Positions 10,779 through 18,975 of a stretch of 33,898 nucleotides of DNA are shown here, one piece after another. Under the pieces are notes generated by a model. The model searched no databases. It was not told the origin of the DNA and saw nothing but the letters and a program-made list of their open reading frames with translations. Location of the stretch: positions 1 through 33,898 of the forward strand of contig CALEYA010000165.1 of the NCBI GenBank assembly GCA_937926215.1, in the 5' to 3' direction. Source of the DNA: an uncultured Croceitalea sp. GTDB taxonomy: Bacteria > Bacteroidota > Bacteroidia > Flavobacteriales > Flavobacteriaceae. The translations under genes were made by a program, and so were the position numbers. Each line of letters opens with the position of its first letter. Position 1 is the stretch's first letter.

Positions 10779-11289
10779 GGATTTGGTTTGTGCGTTGTAT
10801 ATTGGATTCTACGATTCGGATTTCCTGTATCCAACCTGTACCGCCTGTTTCTTGATTGATTTCCAGGCCATCAAAATTGGCAATAAAGCCACAGGCCCTT
10901 GTTATAAATTCACTATTTACGGTATAGTTGAAGTTCAAGACGTCTACAGTGCCCGTTTCTTCGCCGGTCATATCATCATCGCTAGAGTTGGTAATAAACT
11001 CAAAGCTGGTGCTGTTGGTTGCAATTTGTAAAGGGATTAGAATGGAATCGTTTTCCGTTGATCTATCACTAAATTGATATAGCGATACATTATTCAATAC
11101 GCTATCATTGTCTATGGCCCGTAACCGAAACCCGGGTACGGGTTTAAAACTAAGGGTGTCCTCCACATCAAAAAAACCGATGACAAGAAGGGGGGTGTCT
11201 CCTTCAACACAGATATCGTCTCGCTCACAAGATGAAAAATGGGCAATGCCTAGCACGACCAAAATAAGCTGAATTCCTTTTTTTATCAC
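10759..11289 (-). CDS. DUF6452 family lipoprotein
   Basis: A 176-residue predicted lipoprotein: signal peptide with lipobox HFSSC (Cys20) followed by ERDD, an acidic lipoprotein-export-like signal. The mature domain starts ICVEGDTPLLVIGFFD and is beta-rich, with two further Cys. It fits the Bacteroidota family DUF6452. The start codon is GTG at 11289, just 2 bp after the rlmD stop; no ATG in frame is compatible with the signal peptide. It overlaps the DUF6048 gene by 20 bp. The tight order rlmD-DUF6452-DUF6048 suggests one operon, with the two exported proteins probably working together. The function is not known. Confidence 0.75.
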   Translation of the reverse strand: MIKKGIQLILVVLGIAHFSSCERDDICVEGDTPLLVIGFFDVEDTLSFKPVPGFRLRAIDNDSVLNNVSLYQFSDRSTENDSILIPLQIATNSTSFEFITNSSDDDMTGEETGTVDVLNFNYTVNSEFITRACGFIANFDGLEINQETGGTGWIQEIRIVESNIQRTNQIHVKVLH

Positions 11290-11291
11290 GT

Positions 11292-12710
11292 TTACAGTGC
11301 GTCCTTTTTACGTAAAAGTACAATATTCTCTACATGGTGCGTCTGCGGGAACATGTCTACAGGCTGTACTTTTTCTATGGTGTACTTTTCTTTCATTAAT
11401 GCTAAATCCCTTGCTTGGGTTGCGCTATTGCAACTTACGTAAACGATTTGTTTTGGCATTACTTTTAACAATTGTTCAACAACTAATTTGTGCATGCCGT
11501 CCCGTGGGGGATCGGTGATGACCACATCTGGAATCCCGTGTTGCTCCAAAAACTGGTTGTTGAAGACGGTTTTCATATCCCCAACAAAGAATTCCGTATT
11601 ATCAATCTTGTTGTGTTGGGCATTTGCCTTGGCATCCAAAATAGCTTCTGGAACGGATTCTATTCCAACTACCTTTTTTGCTTTTTTGGCCACAAATTGT
11701 GCTATGGTCCCAGTACCGGTATATAGATCATATACCAGTTCTTCGCCTGTTAAACCGGCAAAATCCCGTGTGATTTTATAGAGTTCATATGCCTGCTCGG
11801 AATTGGTCTGGTAAAAGGATTTTGCGTTGATTTTAAATTGCAGTCCCTCCATTTCCTCAAAAATATGGTCCCGTCCAGCAAAACAGACTACTTCTTGATC
11901 ATAAATGGTGTCGTTACCTTTTGGGTTGATGACATATTGCAAAGAGGTTAGCTGCGGATATTCCTTTTGCAAAAAGGACAAGAGGAGTTCTCTTTCTTTG
12001 GGGACATCCTTATAAAATTGGATGACAACCATAATTTCACCTAAGGAGGTAATTCTAATCATCATGGTGCGTAACGATCCTTCCTGTTTTCTGGGATTGT
12101 AAAATTCAAGACCGTTTGCTACGGCAAAATTTTTGACGGATAGGCGGATGGCATTGGAAGGGTCCTCCTGCAAATGACATTGCTTTACATCCAAAATCTT
12201 GTCCCACATACCAGGAATATGAAAACCCAATGCGTTTTTATCTTCGATTTCGTGGTCCGATTTAATTTCGTCCAGTGTCAGCCATCTGCTGCTGGAAAAG
12301 GAAAATTCCATTTTATTCCTGTAGAAATACTGTTTTTTAGAGCCTAAAATTGGGGAAACCTCTGGCAGGTCCAAATGCCCGATGCGAATTAAATTGTTGG
12401 CGACTTCCTGTTGTTTGTACGCCAATTGGTGTTCGTAGTCCATATGCTGCCATTTGCAGCCACCACAAACCCCAAAATGTTGGCATTTGGGAGTGGTGCG
12501 TTTATCGGAAAGCTCATGAAAATGGGTAGGGACGCCTTCGTAGTAGGCCTTTCGCTTTTTGGTGGTCTGTATATCGACCACATCGCCTGGAACGGCATTC
12601 GTCAAGAAAATGACACGCCCATCCGGGGCTTTTGCGACCGTTTTTCCTTTTGCTCCTGCATCCAGCACTTCTATTTGTTCAAAAAGTACCCTCTTGTTCT
12701 TTTTTCGCAT
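11292..12710 (-). CDS. rlmD: 23S rRNA (uracil-5-)-methyltransferase RlmD
   Basis: RlmD (RumA-type) methylates C5 of U1939 in 23S rRNA using SAM. The 472-residue protein has an N-terminal TRAM-like RNA-binding domain (about 1-65), an iron-sulfur site with Cys76, Cys82, Cys85 (CQHFGVCGGC) and Cys178 (KQCHL), and the SAM-binding DLYTGTGTIA. It also shows ITDPPRDGMH, nucleophile Cys427 in YVSCNSATQARDL, and the C-terminal HHVENIVLL with the catalytic Glu. A related enzyme, RlmC or TrmA, would lack part of this layout; a full Fe-S motif with TRAM fits RlmD best. The ATG at 12710 is preferred over an upstream TTG at 12716. It is first in an apparent three-gene run with DUF6452 and DUF6048. Confidence 0.93.
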   Translation of the reverse strand: MRKKNKRVLFEQIEVLDAGAKGKTVAKAPDGRVIFLTNAVPGDVVDIQTTKKRKAYYEGVPTHFHELSDKRTTPKCQHFGVCGGCKWQHMDYEHQLAYKQQEVANNLIRIGHLDLPEVSPILGSKKQYFYRNKMEFSFSSSRWLTLDEIKSDHEIEDKNALGFHIPGMWDKILDVKQCHLQEDPSNAIRLSVKNFAVANGLEFYNPRKQEGSLRTMMIRITSLGEIMVVIQFYKDVPKERELLLSFLQKEYPQLTSLQYVINPKGNDTIYDQEVVCFAGRDHIFEEMEGLQFKINAKSFYQTNSEQAYELYKITRDFAGLTGEELVYDLYTGTGTIAQFVAKKAKKVVGIESVPEAILDAKANAQHNKIDNTEFFVGDMKTVFNNQFLEQHGIPDVVITDPPRDGMHKLVVEQLLKVMPKQIVYVSCNSATQARDLALMKEKYTIEKVQPVDMFPQTHHVENIVLLRKKDAL

Positions 12711-12730
12711 ATGCAAAGGTAATAGCTTTA

Positions 12731-12763
12731 AAAGAAAAAGACCCTTAGGAATAAGGGCCTTTT
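12731..12763 (-). terminator. Terminator of the CmpX-like gene
   Basis: On the minus strand an 11-bp stem with one A-C mismatch (AAAAG-x-CCCTTA against its complement, GGAA-type loop) is followed by TTTTTCTTTT. It lies 36 bp after the stop of the CmpX-like gene and separates it from rlmD. Confidence 0.75.
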
Positions 12764-12798
12764 ATCGATGAAAATAACGCTAATTAAAATGCAACGGT

Positions 12799-13971
12799 TT
12801 ATTTTTTAGGATTGAATTTTTCCAAAATGCGCTCCATTTGCTTTCCTGCCGCGGCCCTACCGCCAAGTCCAAAAGAAAGGGCAATGGTTATGGCGATGGT
12901 ACCCAAGGTAATTCCAAAGGCCAGGTTGATAATATCGTCTGCCATACCCATAGTTTTTAGGCCCATGGCCAAGAATATGGCCAAAATAGCAGTGCGCAAA
13001 ACACTGGACACAAAAGAATTATCTTCATTTTTGGATAAGGTTTTCTTTGCTAGAACCGAAATCCAGTTCCCGATCAGAATGATAACCAATCCAAAGAGAA
13101 TTCTTCCGGATAGGTTGGTAATCGTTTCCATAAGTTGGGTCAATTGTGCAAATTCCAATTTCTCCAAAGCCGTCAATAAGCCAAAGACAACGATAAAGAA
13201 GTAAACAAGGTTGCCAATAAGCTTTGGCAAATTGCTATTGCCCACCAAGTTTTGCAAGTGCATTTTTGCTACCAAACTATCAAGCTTCATTTTAGATAGA
13301 ATGTCCTGTACAAATTGGGACAAAAACCGACCTCCAATAACAAACAGCATTAAAATGAAAACAGCCAACAGCACCTTGGGAACGGCTTCAAAGAATTGGG
13401 ACAGAATCGCCGTAGCCGGAACGGATATGGTATCCATGTTCAAAATATTGAGGGCTGCGATCAGTAAGGGGATGAAAACAAAGATGAAAACCACTTTTTT
13501 AAGTATCCCTACAATATCCAATCCAGAAGGGATTCCCATTTTTGGAATAAATTTCTGAATGGTATCCCCAGACATTCCCACAAGTTCCGATACCACGGAG
13601 GCCAGCATATACCCAATGTATCCTACAAGGCCAGCCCCGATCAAATTGGGGATAAATGCCAAGAATCCGTCCAGTAAGTTCTTTACCGGGTCAAGCACAC
13701 TTTGCATACCCAACTTTTCCAAAGCCAGCATAAAAACAAAGATCATGACCAAAAAATAAAGCAGTTTGCCTACAAATTTGGACAAGGTTATCTTGTCGCC
13801 TTTCATCTTGTCATCAATTCCCGTACGTTTCACAAGCTTGGTGGTCACCCTTTTTAATACGCCCGCAATAAACCATCCTATCAGTACGATCAATAAAGCC
13901 CCTAAGGTACTTGGCAGAAAATCCCCAACGGAGTTGGTAAGACTGTCCAGCATGTTTTCTAAATATTCCAT
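12799..13971 (-). CDS. CmpX-like mechanosensitive channel-family membrane protein
   Basis: A 390-residue integral inner-membrane protein with about nine hydrophobic helices. It carries repeated conserved TM-helix units of the PF05552 type (LGALLIVLIGWFIAGVLKR; FIPNLIGAGLVGYIGYMLAS; AVPKVLLAVFILMLFVIGGRF; GRILFGLVIILIGNWI). It ends with TIAITIALSFGLGGRAAAGK, which resembles the pore-lining last helix of MscS-family proteins. The cytoplasmic beta-domain of true MscS is absent, as in Pseudomonas CmpX-type proteins. The likely role is osmotic or membrane-stress related, but no channel activity can be read from sequence. It is monocistronic, with its own terminator, and divergent from rocD across 214 bp. 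Confidence 0.82.
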   Translation of the reverse strand: MEYLENMLDSLTNSVGDFLPSTLGALLIVLIGWFIAGVLKRVTTKLVKRTGIDDKMKGDKITLSKFVGKLLYFLVMIFVFMLALEKLGMQSVLDPVKNLLDGFLAFIPNLIGAGLVGYIGYMLASVVSELVGMSGDTIQKFIPKMGIPSGLDIVGILKKVVFIFVFIPLLIAALNILNMDTISVPATAILSQFFEAVPKVLLAVFILMLFVIGGRFLSQFVQDILSKMKLDSLVAKMHLQNLVGNSNLPKLIGNLVYFFIVVFGLLTALEKLEFAQLTQLMETITNLSGRILFGLVIILIGNWISVLAKKTLSKNEDNSFVSSVLRTAILAIFLAMGLKTMGMADDIINLAFGITLGTIAITIALSFGLGGRAAAGKQMERILEKFNPKK

Positions 13972-14042
13972 TTTTATAGTTTTAAAAAGATTAGTGTACT
14001 AATGGGAACCCTTTTTTTGGAGTAAGTCACAAGTGGAAAACC

Positions 14043-14071
14043 ATGCCGTGCGGAAAAGAGGGCATTTTTTT
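14043..14071 (+). promoter_or_regulatory. Hairpin plus T-run upstream of rocD
   Basis: ATGCC pairs with GGCAT across 13 nt and is followed by seven Ts. It lies about 115 bp before rocD with no plus-strand gene before it, so it would be either a leader attenuator or simply the far end of a readthrough stop. The stem is only 5 bp. Confidence 0.25.
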
Positions 14072-14117
14072 ATATTTTTACGCCTCTACTAGGGATGATT
14101 TCTCTCCCACGCTGAAT

Positions 14118-14133
14118 TTCCGAGTCTTCGGAA
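14118..14133 (+). promoter_or_regulatory. Small hairpin in rocD upstream region
   Basis: TTCCGA and TCGGAA form a perfect 6-bp stem with a GTCT tetraloop, 52 bp before the rocD start, with no T-run after it. If transcription starts upstream it would sit in the rocD leader RNA. No known riboswitch family was recognised. Confidence 0.25.
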
Positions 14134-14185
14134 GGATAAAGGTATTGCAGGAATGGTTATTTTATAATTTTTAAATGCTATTAAA

Positions 14186-15466
14186 ATGGCTGTTTTAGAA
14201 CAATTGACGTCGCAAGAAGCGATCGCACTGGAAAACAAGTATGGAGCCCACAATTACCACCCCTTACCCGTTGTATTAAGTAGGGGAGAAGGAGTTTATG
14301 TATGGGATGTTGAAGGAAAAAAGTATTATGATTTTCTTTCGGCCTATTCTGCGGTTAACCAAGGACACTGTCATCCCGTAATCGTGGATGCCATGAAAAG
14401 TCAGGCGGAAACCTTGACACTTACCTCACGTGCTTTTTACAATGACATGTTGGGCGCGTATGAAAAGTATGTTACGGAAACCTTTCATTTTGACAAGCTG
14501 CTTCCTATGAACACAGGAGCGGAAGCGGTAGAGACCGCACTCAAAATTTGCCGGAAATGGGCGTATGAAAAAAAGGGGATTGAAGAAAACCAAGCCCAAA
14601 TCGTCGTTTGCGAAAACAATTTCCACGGGCGTACCACAACCATCATTTCCTTTTCCAATGACCCTGTGGCCAGAGCCAATTTTGGACCGTTTACCAATGG
14701 TTTCCTAAAGATTGAATATGACAATCTTACTGCTTTGGAAGAAGCCTTAAAGGAAAACCCAAATGTTGCGGGATTCTTGGTAGAGCCCATACAAGGGGAA
14801 GCTGGTGTTTATGTACCTTCTGAGGGGTACTTAAAAAATGCAAAGGCGCTGTGTGAAAAATACAATGTCCTTTTTATTGCCGATGAGGTACAGACCGGAA
14901 TCGCAAGAACGGGTAGGTTACTCGCTACCTGTGGCAACTGCTCTTGTAAGGATAAACATTGTAGTGGCACCCCGGAAGTGAAACCTGATATCCTTATTTT
15001 AGGAAAAGCCCTTTCTGGTGGTGCGTATCCCGTTTCCGCAGTTTTGGCCAATGACCCCATAATGGAAGTCATCCGTCCCGGTAACCATGGGAGTACCTTT
15101 GGCGGCAATCCAGTGGCGGCAGCTGTAGGAATGGCGGCCTTGGACGTGGTCAGAAATGAAGGATTGGCAAAAAATGCGGATGAACTAGGCGAGTTGTTTC
15201 GGGATGAAATGAACAAGTTTATTCCAGATTGTGATTGGATAACCGCGGTTCGCGGTAAGGGATTGCTTAACGCTATCTTGATCAATGATACTGAAGATAG
15301 CTCCACGGCTTGGGATATCTGTATGGCCCTAAAAGAGAATGGTCTATTGGCAAAGCCTACCCATGGCAATATCATTCGCTTTGCGCCACCTTTGGTCATG
15401 ACCAAAGCGCAATTGTTGGATTGCGTTGGGATTATTTGTAAAACCTTGTTGGAATTTAAAGTCTAA
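14186..15466 (+). CDS. rocD: Ornithine--oxo-acid aminotransferase with Cys-rich insertion
   Basis: Ornithine aminotransferase is a class-III PLP enzyme that converts ornithine and 2-oxoglutarate to glutamate semialdehyde and glutamate, linking arginine breakdown to proline and glutamate. The 426-residue protein shows [31 protein letters not shown], the PLP-ring Asp motif FIADEVQTG, the Schiff-base lysine Lys274 in [11 protein letters not shown], and GSTFGGNP. An unusual feature is a short insertion between GRLLA and KPDIL holding four cysteines, C249-x2-C252-x-C254-x4-C259, plus His258, which looks metal-binding. The gene is monocistronic, with a hairpin-containing leader region and a strong terminator shared with the convergent gene. 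Confidence 0.94.
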   Translation: MAVLEQLTSQEAIALENKYGAHNYHPLPVVLSRGEGVYVWDVEGKKYYDFLSAYSAVNQGHCHPVIVDAMKSQAETLTLTSRAFYNDMLGAYEKYVTETFHFDKLLPMNTGAEAVETALKICRKWAYEKKGIEENQAQIVVCENNFHGRTTTIISFSNDPVARANFGPFTNGFLKIEYDNLTALEEALKENPNVAGFLVEPIQGEAGVYVPSEGYLKNAKALCEKYNVLFIADEVQTGIARTGRLLATCGNCSCKDKHCSGTPEVKPDILILGKALSGGAYPVSAVLANDPIMEVIRPGNHGSTFGGNPVAAAVGMAALDVVRNEGLAKNADELGELFRDEMNKFIPDCDWITAVRGKGLLNAILINDTEDSSTAWDICMALKENGLLAKPTHGNIIRFAPPLVMTKAQLLDCVGIICKTLLEFKV

Positions 15467-15490
15467 AGTAAACTTCCTTGGGGCAAGTAC

Positions 15491-15509
15491 GCCTAACGGA
15501 CGGACAGGC
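15491..15509. repeat. Imperfect palindrome in GC-rich intergenic patch
   Basis: GCCT and AGGC flank an 11-nt core containing the direct repeat CGGA-CGGA. The surrounding 15479-15540 patch is noticeably GC-rich compared with neighbouring spacer DNA. It could be a copy of a small dispersed intergenic element, but no second copy was seen here. Confidence 0.2.
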
Positions 15510-15541
15510 CTCGGGCTATGATACCTTTTGGCGATGCCAAT

Positions 15542-15567
15542 AAAAAATCCCCGAAAGGGGATTTTTT
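15542..15567. terminator. Bidirectional terminator between rocD and the CarboxypepD_reg-like gene
   Basis: AAAAAATCCCC and GGGGATTTTTT form a perfect 11-bp stem capped by a GAAA tetraloop. Because the stem begins with six As and ends with six Ts, it works as an intrinsic terminator in both directions and serves both convergent genes. Confidence 0.88.
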
Positions 15568-15644
15568 GTATTCTATAGTAGCATCCTGATACCAGAAGGC
15601 CTGACATATTCAAGTTCATGGTACTGCCATGGTTTGCGTGTAAA

Positions 15645-16922
15645 CTATCTTGCGGCGCCCCTTGAAGGTTTGCTGCGCTTTAATTGTCGCTGTATTTTTT
15701 TGATGGCAGATTCAATGGATTTTTCCGGTTCAATGATATTATACTCCCCCCAGAAATCAGGGTCGGAGAAGCCGACTGCCTCATCACTAAGGATTATGGA
15801 TTTTTTAATTCGTTCCTTGGCTTTTAATGTTTCGCCTTCCGTATTTTTCTTCCAGTCCGTAACGGCCATTTCAGCGGTCATGCTATAGACGGAGTTGAAC
15901 AACTTGTCTTTCCAGTTAACTTTAAATTCCAACAGTACATTGCTGTACCCGTAGTACCACTTTCCATCTTTACTTCTATAATCTACCCGATAAGCAACCT
16001 CGGTAGGCCAAACGTCCACATTCTTAGGTTTTCTTCGCACAAACAAACGGGAAGCAAGCTCCCTATCTGTAATGTTCAAGTTGTAAACTGCACTGGTAAG
16101 GGTTTTGTCTTGGGCATCCACATAGAGTTTGCCTGCATAAAGCGGGGCTGTAATACTTTCCAATTGTTTAAAGTCAATGATATAAACCTGGCGATCGTTA
16201 ATGACCGTTGTGCGATTAAACCTAAACGTATAGTCATCAAGCTGTTCATCGGAGAAGATATATTCTGGATATTTCATAATATCTACATAAAGTGCATTGA
16301 AAGGTCCTCCCTGCAATTTTAGGGCTACGGTATCCAATCGCCTATAATCCGTGCTTTTTCGTGCTTTATACAATTGTACTGCGTCTTTTCTGAACGAGTC
16401 GTATGGTGTTTTGTAAATATTTACCACCGCTTCGGAAAGTGATACGTTGCGACGTCTCTTTTTAATGGTTTCCCTGTAAAAAGCGGTCATTAAAGTAGGG
16501 TCGTTAAAATAGTTTTCCCCTTTTTTTGCCAGTACTTCTCGTATGAGGCCCTCAGCATCCTTGGGCGCATTAATGTTTACTTCCGCCAGTTGGGTTACGG
16601 AAATTTCCAGTTCAATCTTATTGTTTTTTTGATTCAATTGTTGCAAGGGAATTTTGGTCGTAGAATGCCCAAGGAAAGAGAAGTTTACCATACCCTCGGT
16701 AATGGAATTAGGTACTTTAAGTAAAAAGTCACCTTCCGTATTCGAAATGGTTGAGATATTCGTACCCTCCAAGGTTATTGTAGCAAATACCAACTCTTTT
16801 TTGGTATTCTTCTCTACAATTTTTCCTTTGTACTGCTTAAAATCGTTTGTTTCCTGAGCAGTGAGTAACAAACTGCTACTAAAAACAATGCAAAAACTTA
16901 AAAAATATTTAAATGGCTTCAT
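15645..16922 (-). CDS. Exported CarboxypepD_reg-like domain protein (DUF5686-like)
   Basis: A 425-residue exported protein. The signal peptide (MKPFKYFLSFCIVFSSSLLL, then TAQ) is followed by a carboxypeptidase-regulatory-like beta-sandwich at about 30-115 (YKGKIVEKNTKKELVFATI, NTEGDFLLKVP), common at the N-terminus of Bacteroidota outer-membrane and surface proteins. The rest (about 130-425) resembles the first half of DUF5686-type proteins: MTAFYRETIKKRR.NVSLSEAV, then beta-rich repeats. It lacks a TonB plug and barrel, so it is not a SusC-like transporter. The conserved MKPFKY start at 16922 is preferred over the upstream codon at 16991, because it places the signal peptide at the N-terminus. 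Likely located in the periplasm or at the outer membrane; role unknown. Confidence 0.78.
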   Translation of the reverse strand: MKPFKYFLSFCIVFSSSLLLTAQETNDFKQYKGKIVEKNTKKELVFATITLEGTNISTISNTEGDFLLKVPNSITEGMVNFSFLGHSTTKIPLQQLNQKNNKIELEISVTQLAEVNINAPKDAEGLIREVLAKKGENYFNDPTLMTAFYRETIKKRRRNVSLSEAVVNIYKTPYDSFRKDAVQLYKARKSTDYRRLDTVALKLQGGPFNALYVDIMKYPEYIFSDEQLDDYTFRFNRTTVINDRQVYIIDFKQLESITAPLYAGKLYVDAQDKTLTSAVYNLNITDRELASRLFVRRKPKNVDVWPTEVAYRVDYRSKDGKWYYGYSNVLLEFKVNWKDKLFNSVYSMTAEMAVTDWKKNTEGETLKAKERIKKSIILSDEAVGFSDPDFWGEYNIIEPEKSIESAIKKIQRQLKRSKPSRGAAR

Positions 16923-16978
16923 AGCTATAGTAATTTGAAAATCAGTCGTAAAGACCGGCATAATCTTAACGTAAGGTA

Positions 16979-16986
16979 CAAAATTA
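16979..16986 (-). promoter_or_regulatory. Putative -7 box for the CarboxypepD_reg-like gene
   Basis: On the minus strand TAATTTTG matches TAnnTTTG, 56 bp upstream of the chosen ATG at 16922. That position also supports the shorter start, since the alternative start at 16991 would lie upstream of the promoter. No good -33 box was found. Confidence 0.35.
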
Positions 16987-17161
16987 TACAATGCGCAATG
17001 TAGTCCTGCTTTAAGCGATACTAATCTATTGTTAAGAATTTGGTGTCAGTATTGGCTTTTTGGTCAAAAGGAGGTGTGTCTGGCAACATTATTTAGTGTT
17101 GGAGCCTGCATTTCATCGAAATTTTGCCTTGCATTCGTTCGGATTATTATCTTTACCGCGT

Positions 17162-17638
17162 ATGAAAAAAGCTATTCTTTTTCTGATGTTGGTTTTAGTA
17201 TGCGCTAAGGGCAATAGTCAAGTTGACCAAGACAAAGCCCTTCATTTCCTTGGAGGTAATTTGTATGGCTTGGCGGGTGCGGGAATTGCAAAACAAATCT
17301 CTAAAGGAAACAGGTGGTGGACCTTTGCCGGGGCCATCGGCGGAAGCACTTTAATTGGTTTGGGCAAAGAAGCGGTAGATGCCGGTCAACGCCCTAACGG
17401 TTGGGACAATGATGATTTACTGGCAACCATTTTGGGAGGTGCGACCATAGGGGTAACTATTGATTTGTTTACCAATCATAAAAAAAAGAAACAACGGGAC
17501 AAAAAACTGGCCGCAGCCGAGGTTAGCACGCTAAGAATTTCACCAGGAACAACACCAAGCCTCGATTTTAAAACTGGGGAGCTTCCTTCTATGACGGAAC
17601 TAGGTCTTTCTGCAAGCGTTTTTGACGAATTGCGTTAA
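17162..17638 (+). CDS. DUF2279/YfiM-like small exported protein
   Basis: A 158-residue protein with a signal peptide (KKAILFLMLVLVCAKGNS, cleavage near NSQ). The body shows DKALHFLGG, a Gly-rich hydrophobic segment, GKEAVDAG and WDNDDLLATILGGATIG, the His/Lys-Glu/Asp pattern of the DUF2279/YfiM periplasmic family. The C-terminus (KKKKQRDKK and after) is hydrophilic and unrelated. The ATG at 17162 puts the signal peptide at the N-terminus; the upstream TTG/GTG-type extension to 17060 codes an implausible leader. The stop codon overlaps that of the convergent DUF58 gene, so no terminator separates them. Function unknown. Confidence 0.75.
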   Translation: MKKAILFLMLVLVCAKGNSQVDQDKALHFLGGNLYGLAGAGIAKQISKGNRWWTFAGAIGGSTLIGLGKEAVDAGQRPNGWDNDDLLATILGGATIGVTIDLFTNHKKKKQRDKKLAAAEVSTLRISPGTTPSLDFKTGELPSMTELGLSASVFDELR

Positions 17639-18969
17639 AGCAGACCACGCGCCTTTATTTCCAAGTATTTATTAATGGTATTGATGGTGAGGTCTTCCGG
17701 CTTGGTCAAAATGGTCTGGATGCCGTATTTACGCAATTCGTTTACGATCAGTTTCTTCTCAAACACAAATTTTTCAGCAATGGTCTGCTCAAAAATTTGA
17801 TGCGTATTTTTTGCTTTCTTTCTGGAGAATTCCAACAGTTCCGTGTTTTCAAAAAAGATAACGACCAACAAATGCTGTTTTGCAATTGCCTGTAAATACG
17901 GCAACTGCCTGTTTAGGGCATCCAAGGTTTCAAAATTGGTATACAACAGTAACAGGCTTCTTTGGTTGAGGTTGCGTTTTATATCGATATAAAGCCTGCT
18001 AAAATCACTTTCTACAAAGTTGGTTTCAATATTGTAAAGGGTTTCTAAGATAAGGTTCATTTGTGAACTTCTGCGCTCTGCAACAACCCTGTTTTCTATG
18101 TTGGTACTAAAGGAAAACATACCTGCTTTGTCGTTCTTCTTAATGGCGATGTTACTGATGACCAACGTAGCATTAATGGCATAATCCAATAAACTAAGTT
18201 TTTCAAACGGCATTTTCATTACCCTACCTTTATCGATAACGGAATAGATGGGCTGGGATTTTTCGTCCTGGTATTGGTTGACCATCAGTTGGCTGCGTTT
18301 TGCGGTTGCCTTCCAGTTGATATTCCGGATATCGTCCCCTTGCACATAATCCTTGATTTGTTCAAACTCCATGGTATGGCCGATCTTCCTTATTTTTTTT
18401 AGACCGTATTCAAAAAGCCGATTGGTAAAGGCAATAAGGTCATACTTGCGCAATTGCAAATAGGAGGGATAGACAGGTACTTCTTGTTCGGCATTAAAAC
18501 GGTACTTTTTGCTGAGCAATTTTATGGGGGAAGTAGCAAAAACATTTAAACTGCCAAAAAAATAAACCCCGCGTTCCGTTGGTCTTAATGAATACGCATA
18601 GGTTTTTTGTTCCCCACGCTTTAAGTTGCTCCGGAGCCCAAAATCCCTTTTTTGGAATTGGAAGGGCAACTCATCAATAATCTTTACGGTTACAGGAAAG
18701 AGATAGGTGTTGGTCAATTTGATTTCAATGGGATTTTCATCACCATTGGAGAGTTTGTCCGGAACGATTCGATTGCCCGTAATACTACCCTTGGAAATGA
18801 ACAGCAATAGGACATCGACCAAAACCAATAGAAGAAAAATATAAAAAAGCAGTTTTACGGAACTCAACAGGTTCTCAAACATAAAGGCAACAAGGAAGCC
18901 CACCACCAAAGTGATAAGGGCGATAAAAAACCGCTTTTCTACATAGATATTTCTAAACAGCCGCTTCAT
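17635..18969 (-). CDS. DUF58 domain protein (MoxR partner)
   Basis: A 444-residue membrane-anchored DUF58 protein. Two hydrophobic helices near the N-terminus (about 13-60) are followed by a beta-rich domain and the DUF58 signature EFEQIKDYVQGDDIRNINWKATAKR (about residues 200-225, quoted in part). A von Willebrand-A-like fold region follows (IYSVIDKGR, then SLLDYAINATLVISNIA). DUF58 proteins are encoded next to MoxR AAA ATPases almost everywhere and are thought to be their substrates or metal-ion-dependent partners. It is the last gene of the six-gene minus-strand cluster, 6 bp after moxR. Its stop overlaps that of the convergent DUF2279-like gene. Confidence 0.9.
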   Translation of the reverse strand: MKRLFRNIYVEKRFFIALITLVVGFLVAFMFENLLSSVKLLFYIFLLLVLVDVLLLFISKGSITGNRIVPDKLSNGDENPIEIKLTNTYLFPVTVKIIDELPFQFQKRDFGLRSNLKRGEQKTYAYSLRPTERGVYFFGSLNVFATSPIKLLSKKYRFNAEQEVPVYPSYLQLRKYDLIAFTNRLFEYGLKKIRKIGHTMEFEQIKDYVQGDDIRNINWKATAKRSQLMVNQYQDEKSQPIYSVIDKGRVMKMPFEKLSLLDYAINATLVISNIAIKKNDKAGMFSFSTNIENRVVAERRSSQMNLILETLYNIETNFVESDFSRLYIDIKRNLNQRSLLLLYTNFETLDALNRQLPYLQAIAKQHLLVVIFFENTELLEFSRKKAKNTHQIFEQTIAEKFVFEKKLIVNELRKYGIQTILTKPEDLTINTINKYLEIKARGLL

Positions 18970-18975
18970 CTGGTA

